This document shows, piece by piece, positions 59,140 to 64,000 of a stretch of 64,000 bases of DNA. The position numbers were made by a program, and so were the translations under genes. Origin of the DNA: Sphaeramia orbicularis (lineage: Eukaryota > Chordata > Actinopteri > Kurtiformes > Apogonidae); the NCBI RefSeq assembly GCF_902148855.1, contig NC_043966.1:27268147-27332146 (forward strand), written 5' to 3'. The first letter of the stretch is position 1; every line of letters starts with the position of its first letter. A model generated the notes under the pieces. The model was not told the DNA's origin. It saw only the letters and a list, made by a program, of their open reading frames with translations, and did not search any database.

Positions 59140-62100
59140 CTATCCTTGTTCCTCTGCCACAATTTCTGTTTCTGTTTCTAAGGGGTGTGGTTCTAGCTGA
59201 GCTGTAAGGAAAGGGTTGAAGAAGAAGTCAAACCCAAACTGCAGGGCATTCTGAGCTGTGCGCCTCCAGTCATGTTCGATCTTGTACTGCCTGCGGCTGG
59301 ACAAACGGACGTTGCCACATGACAAGCAATGGATAGCTTTCAGTTCAAATACAGGCCATTTAGAGCCTAAACGGCCCTCCAGAATAGTGCTGAACTCCAC
59401 TAGGCTTCCTGTATTCAAGTGTAAAAGCACCAACTTGAACTCATTACTGGCTCGTAGAACTATATCCTTAGTGGCGTCTTCATCCTCTATAAGTGTCCCA
59501 TCCTTGGTTTTTCTCTCCAGCGGCATGCCCATTGTGACTTCAAATTTGTATCGATCAAAGCGTTTGATGTGGCATTCATGTTTGGCGAGTTTCTTAAGTT
59601 TACAAAGGGGGTTTTCTGTAGGAGGTGCAGGAGCAGGAAGTGGCTGAGGGTCCGCTGTGATGTTTTTTGCTTCACACAAAGGATAAGGCTCACCATACAG
59701 ACAGCGCATCCAATTCCCCACAAACACAGGGAGGAGATTGATGACCGAATGTGGTCCGTTTTCAATATCTGTCACACGGACGTATTTAAAGCGCCCAGTC
59801 CAGGTGACTCGGTGTCCCTCGAGATGGGAGCAAAGGATCTGAGTTTGCGCCATGTTGGACTCTTTCCATGCCAGAGGACCGCAGAGGTTGCTGTACTCAG
59901 GCCATGTCAGAGTAGAGTTATAAACCTTCATGCCCTCTGATCTGTAGACGTACATCCAACAGAAGAGCACCACTGCACTGAGCCACACCAGGATGAGCTT
60001 GACAATGCTACTTCGTGACAAAGAGCGGAAAACCACAATGGGGTTGAGGCTGAAGCGCGTCCAAAGCCTCAGCACTACTGGCACAAAACAAACAGTCAAT
60101 GTGACAATCATCTTGGTCACCTCAAGGGTGACAAACCACTGCATTAACTGGATGATGAGCATCGTAGCAAGGCCCAATGAGAGTATAGGAAGAGCAAACA
60201 GGAAGAGGAAGTAGCCCACACAGGTGCGGATGAGTCCTATTGCAGAGGCGTTATTGAGGAAGACCAAACAGAGTTCACACCAGGTGAAACAAACCAGGTA
60301 AGGCACCAGGCAAAGGTAGGTGCCTTTGAAGCCTTTCATCTGGGCCATGCGAAAGAGGAGATAGACAAGGTGACCGTACAGGACCCAGGGCATGCCCAGG
60401 TTTAACACCACAATGTCTCCCAGAGGCACAGAAATAAACGTCATCCCAAAAACCCTGAGGAACCAGAGGGAGTCTGGTAGGAGGTGAGTTAGGGAGCAGG
60501 CTCCAGAGAGGACCTCTGTGACCAGAGCTTTACGAGCAAAGAGCTGAGCTGAGGCGTGGAGGCTGAGGAAGGCTGTGACAGTGAAGAAAAGAGCAACGGC
60601 AGCAAGCTCCGAGCAGGGGATCCAGGATTTATCAGCAACAGGGAAGGAGAAAACCACAAAGACCACAGAGAGTAGGAAGTACCTGAGGACCAAAAGAGAA
60701 ACAAAGAGTTAATTTTGCTACAAAAGCATAAAATTTCATAAAATTTTACGAAGTGTAAGACATTTTCACTTTAATTATTAACACTAATTTTTTTAATAGT
60801 TATTTTATGGTTAATACTTTGCTACTCTTGTTTATTCACCAAGTTTAAAGTAGTCAGTCCAAATAATAAACTAGTGCTAGAAATGACCACCTAAACTGTT
60901 GACCTCTGAGCAAAGGAATGAGTATTTCTACATGTTAATACCACTTGACAGAAAATGTGCTTACAGATAGGGCTCTAAGTGTGTCCATCCAAAGTTGGTT
61001 TCAGCCTGTTCCAGATCGAGACCAGGTTCAAAGTGAGCCAGCAGGTCGGTCAGAGCCCGAAAATTCTCCCACGCTTTAGAATTCTGTAAAACAAATCAAT
61101 AACATAACAATAACATGCGTTTTTTTTTTGTTTTTTTTTTTACAAGGGCAACACGGAAGCTGAAATATAATGAAAAAGTTAAATAAAAAGCTCTAAACAC
61201 AGCGCACGTACTGTATCTGCTTACCTGGAATACACGCAACGTACAGATGACCATGGAGAAAAATGAGAGGTAGAAAACCAGCAGGGGGATGAGGAAGATA
61301 AAGAACTCAATGGTGAGGTTGGAGATGATGAAAAAGAAGATGAGAGCGTTGACATGGTGTGTAGGGATCAATGCACTGAGCCACTGCATGCCTGCCCGTG
61401 ACGCCCAGTCGATGAGGTGCTCCTTAATCTCCAACAGTGCGTACAGGGGGAACTTAAGCAGCTGGTTTAAGCACAAAGGAAAAAAAAAACAATGTGAATA
61501 AATCATCATGGACCCAATATTGCAAAAAAAAAAAAAAAATGAAATGCTTGTTGCAGCATTTTATTAGATTTCCTAGAGACGAATTGATACAGTATCTCTT
61601 ACAATTTCGTCCCTATCCTTATGAAGCTGAAACGTCATAAAATCACGAACAAACTACCTAAAACTTCTAGATACCTGCCTCATATACTACATCCACACAT
61701 ATATTATCTAAGTGGCTGATACAGTCATCAGTAATCAGTGCAATTTCAATTAAAGAGCATGACAGATGAAGACCCCAATACAGAAAAATCCCATTTGTAT
61801 GGGCATGAATTATAAAAAGACCATCCACACTGACAGTTCTGGAACTTCCAACCAGAGTTACTTGTCTTTGTTATAGCTATGACCTATCAACGACCATCGA
61901 AAAATGAGGCAGAGTCTAGAGAAGTCCGGTGCAACTGCAAACCCAGCGGGCAGGTCTTGAAACTAAGACGTCTACTGAAATTTTACATGGTCGTTTATAC
62001 CTTTCAGATGTCCCCTCGCAACGCCAACCTCTTTGAAGCTCTGTCAGCGTAACATGATTTCCAAAGAAAGATGGACATTTATTTCTCATATTCTCATTTT

Positions 62101-63951
62101 TTTTTCCCTTAACAGACTCTCTTTAGGTATTTCCCCTCACTCTCCTGCAGATAGATAGAGTCTGTTGTACCGTCCCTGTGTGCCTCTTCTGTTAGAACTC
62201 AAGTTTCCCCTCATTTTACATAGGACAAGGCAGACACAGTGTTACAGTAGTACATAACATTAAAGACTACAGCAGTGCACACATGCAGCAGTGTATCCCT
62301 ACACAGTAACACAGTAGTACATAATACTGAGGGCCACAGCAGTGTACCCATGCACCAGACACTCTAATACAGCAGCATTAGAGGCAACAATAGTACACGA
62401 CTCAAATTTTTCAGTGTGATCCTACAGTTACCCCTACACGTGTAGCAAACACAGTATATCATGTCAGATGGCTTCAAGAGTGCACAGCTTTAATGTTTTA
62501 GTGTGACCCTATTGTACTCTACTTTTAAGTTGAAATTTTGTTTTAGTGCTGATTACTGCTGCTTTTAGAAAGTTCGTAATAAATATACATAATTAGTATT
62601 TAATGTTATTTTTTTAAGAATAAAAAACATGATACCCACCTTTTGATGCAGGGGCAGCTCATCTGGGTTCTTCACAGCTGCAGTGTCATCGTCATCATCA
62701 TCATCATCATCTCCTGCTGCAGCCATAACCGGTGATGGTGCAATACCCTGAGCGTACTTCTTGGTCATCTCAACAAAGTCGTCCAGACCCACATGGGAAG
62801 TGGCTGCAATGGTTTATAGAAGACACATGTCATATGTTAAGTCTCAACCCTGCATTAGTTTGCACATATCTCTTGTATGTTTCAAACCCACTCCACAAAC
62901 CAAAGCTACCATCTGTCAAAACATACACTCGTTGGTGACCATAGACTCCAGGACTCTCCTCTGTTTCTTGGCAGACCTGTTAAGCGGGCCAGGGAAGACA
63001 GGTTGGCCTGTAGATACGGAAAGGTGTCAGGACCAGGTAACAAAAAAGCCTTATCATGCGACATACAAGTATTTCTTTGTATGTTTAGAACATTTATGGG
63101 AATTTCAGATACATTATCTCCATCTAATGTTCATTCCATACCAGGCTCTGAGTGGACATGTTCAACATTCTCAAGCATCTCAGAAACACTGACTGACTTC
63201 TTCCTCTCTGGGTTCAATTTCCAGTACATGAGCAGGGCAGCTTTTCGAACTCCTCTTTCAAAGCGTGTCTCTGTGGACAACTTCTTCACTTCCTCATAGT
63301 TCTCCAAAGAGATGCCTGTAAAATAAGGGAAACACTGAAAACTATGACAGTGATTGTTAAAAAAAAATTTAGGTAATCGTTTTCTCCACTTTCCATTTTT
63401 AACAGATGTAGTAAAAAGTGACAGGAAAAGAGGGAGGAAGTAGATTGCATCCAACAAAAGGCCCAGCCCGGAATAAAAAAAAAATGGACTGATCTACTGG
63501 TAGTGTTAACATGATACACTAAATTCGATATTTTTGGAGTGAGTTTTGCAGTGTGAGGTATCCCGGAACCTTTTCTCAAGGCCAAGCACTGCTGCAGCAG
63601 CCTCACAGCGTCCTTGCGGCCCTGTTTAGCAGCCTGGACCAGCCAAGAGACTGCTGTACAGTTGTTCAGCTCCTCATCCCTTTCTTCAGCCAGAGCCAGG
63701 AAGTAACGCCCCATCTGGAAACAAAAAGACTCTTAGCTTGCAAGGCTAGCAGTACTGTGACTTGCTTGACTCCTGATATGTCCTTCCCTTCAATAACACA
63801 CTATAATGTTTACCCTTAGCTGGCAGATCTGTTTTGTGCCCACCATATGGTTGGTAAAGTCAAAACACACTGACCTTCGTCTGTGCTTTGGCATCTCCTG
63901 ACTTTGCTCTGTCCTCCAGATCCTCAAAACTGATCTCCTCTTCTGGCTCCT
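59140..63951 (-). CDS. wfs1: Wolframin, endoplasmic reticulum membrane glycoprotein (5' end outside window)
   Basis: Exons in transcription order: about 63951-63875, 63714-63570, 63316-63142, 63007-62927, 62803-62640, 61461-61225, 61083-60965 and 60682-59140. The first coding exon lies beyond the right edge. The N-terminal part has Sel1-like repeats ('[17 protein letters not shown]'), then '[12 protein letters not shown]' of the EF-hand-like segment and an Asp tract. The membrane region includes '[20 protein letters not shown]' and, in the last exon, '[15 protein letters not shown]' and many hydrophobic segments. The luminal C-terminus has '[20 protein letters not shown]' and '[16 protein letters not shown]'. 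The large last exon (514 codons) is typical of WFS1. Wolframin takes part in ER calcium handling and stress control. Exon 2 ends at an unusual donor, GTTCCG. Which teleost copy (wfs1a or wfs1b) is undecided. Confidence 0.95.
62688..62714 (-). repeat. In-frame trinucleotide repeat encoding an Asp tract in wolframin
   Basis: 'atcatcatc' repeats on the + strand read as GATGATGAT on the coding strand and give nine Asp in a row. Human wolframin has a shorter acidic stretch at the same place. Confidence 0.85.
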
Positions 63952-64000
63952 CTGAAGGAAAAAGAAAAGTTGAATAAGTGAGCGATGTTACACCCCAGCC

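Overview
The window is nuclear DNA of a vertebrate, almost certainly a ray-finned (teleost) fish. All genes are split by GT-AG introns. The window carries teleost-type SINEs, hAT-like and Tc1-like DNA transposon debris and many long microsatellites. The right half holds a wfs1/ppp2r2c tail-to-tail pair that also exists in mammals. No virus-derived element, CRISPR array or bacterial-type operon was seen.

Layout. (1) 1-7.3 kb: AT-rich intergenic DNA, then a two-exon ENDOD1-family secreted nuclease gene (+), followed by a decayed tandem copy of it. (2) 7.7-13.3 kb: a five-exon C2H2 zinc-finger gene (-). Its second coding intron contains about 1 kb of almost pure purine on the + strand. (3) 13.2-15.3 kb: mif, macrophage migration inhibitory factor (+), head-to-head with the zinc-finger gene across a short, probably bidirectional promoter. 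(4) 15.3-22 kb: SINE, MITE and LINE-like debris and a decayed zinc-finger pseudogene (+). (5) 22.2-25.2 kb: a second zinc-finger gene (+) with the same N-terminal module and the same intron phases as the first; its last finger is thrown out of frame by one extra T. (6) 25.2-33.5 kb: gene-free DNA with nested hAT-like elements and candidate RFX sites. (7) 33.7-57.7 kb: ppp2r2c (+), the B55-gamma regulatory subunit of protein phosphatase 2A, with nine coding exons, a candidate alternative first exon, and an apparent one-base deficit in coding exon 3. (8) 59.1-64 kb: wfs1 (wolframin, -), with its 5' end beyond the right edge.

The genes do not form one pathway. The two zinc-finger genes and the zinc-finger pseudogene look like a small local family around mif. 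The ppp2r2c-wfs1 pair is an old vertebrate linkage. Exon boundaries were read by eye from splice signals, reading phase and remembered family sequences. They should be good to 1-2 bases for mif, ppp2r2c and the two zinc-finger genes, and about as good for wfs1. Nothing in the window looks like a new molecular system. The most useful observations are the two apparent coding indels, the alternative ppp2r2c start exon, and the tetranucleotide repeat that begins at a splice donor.
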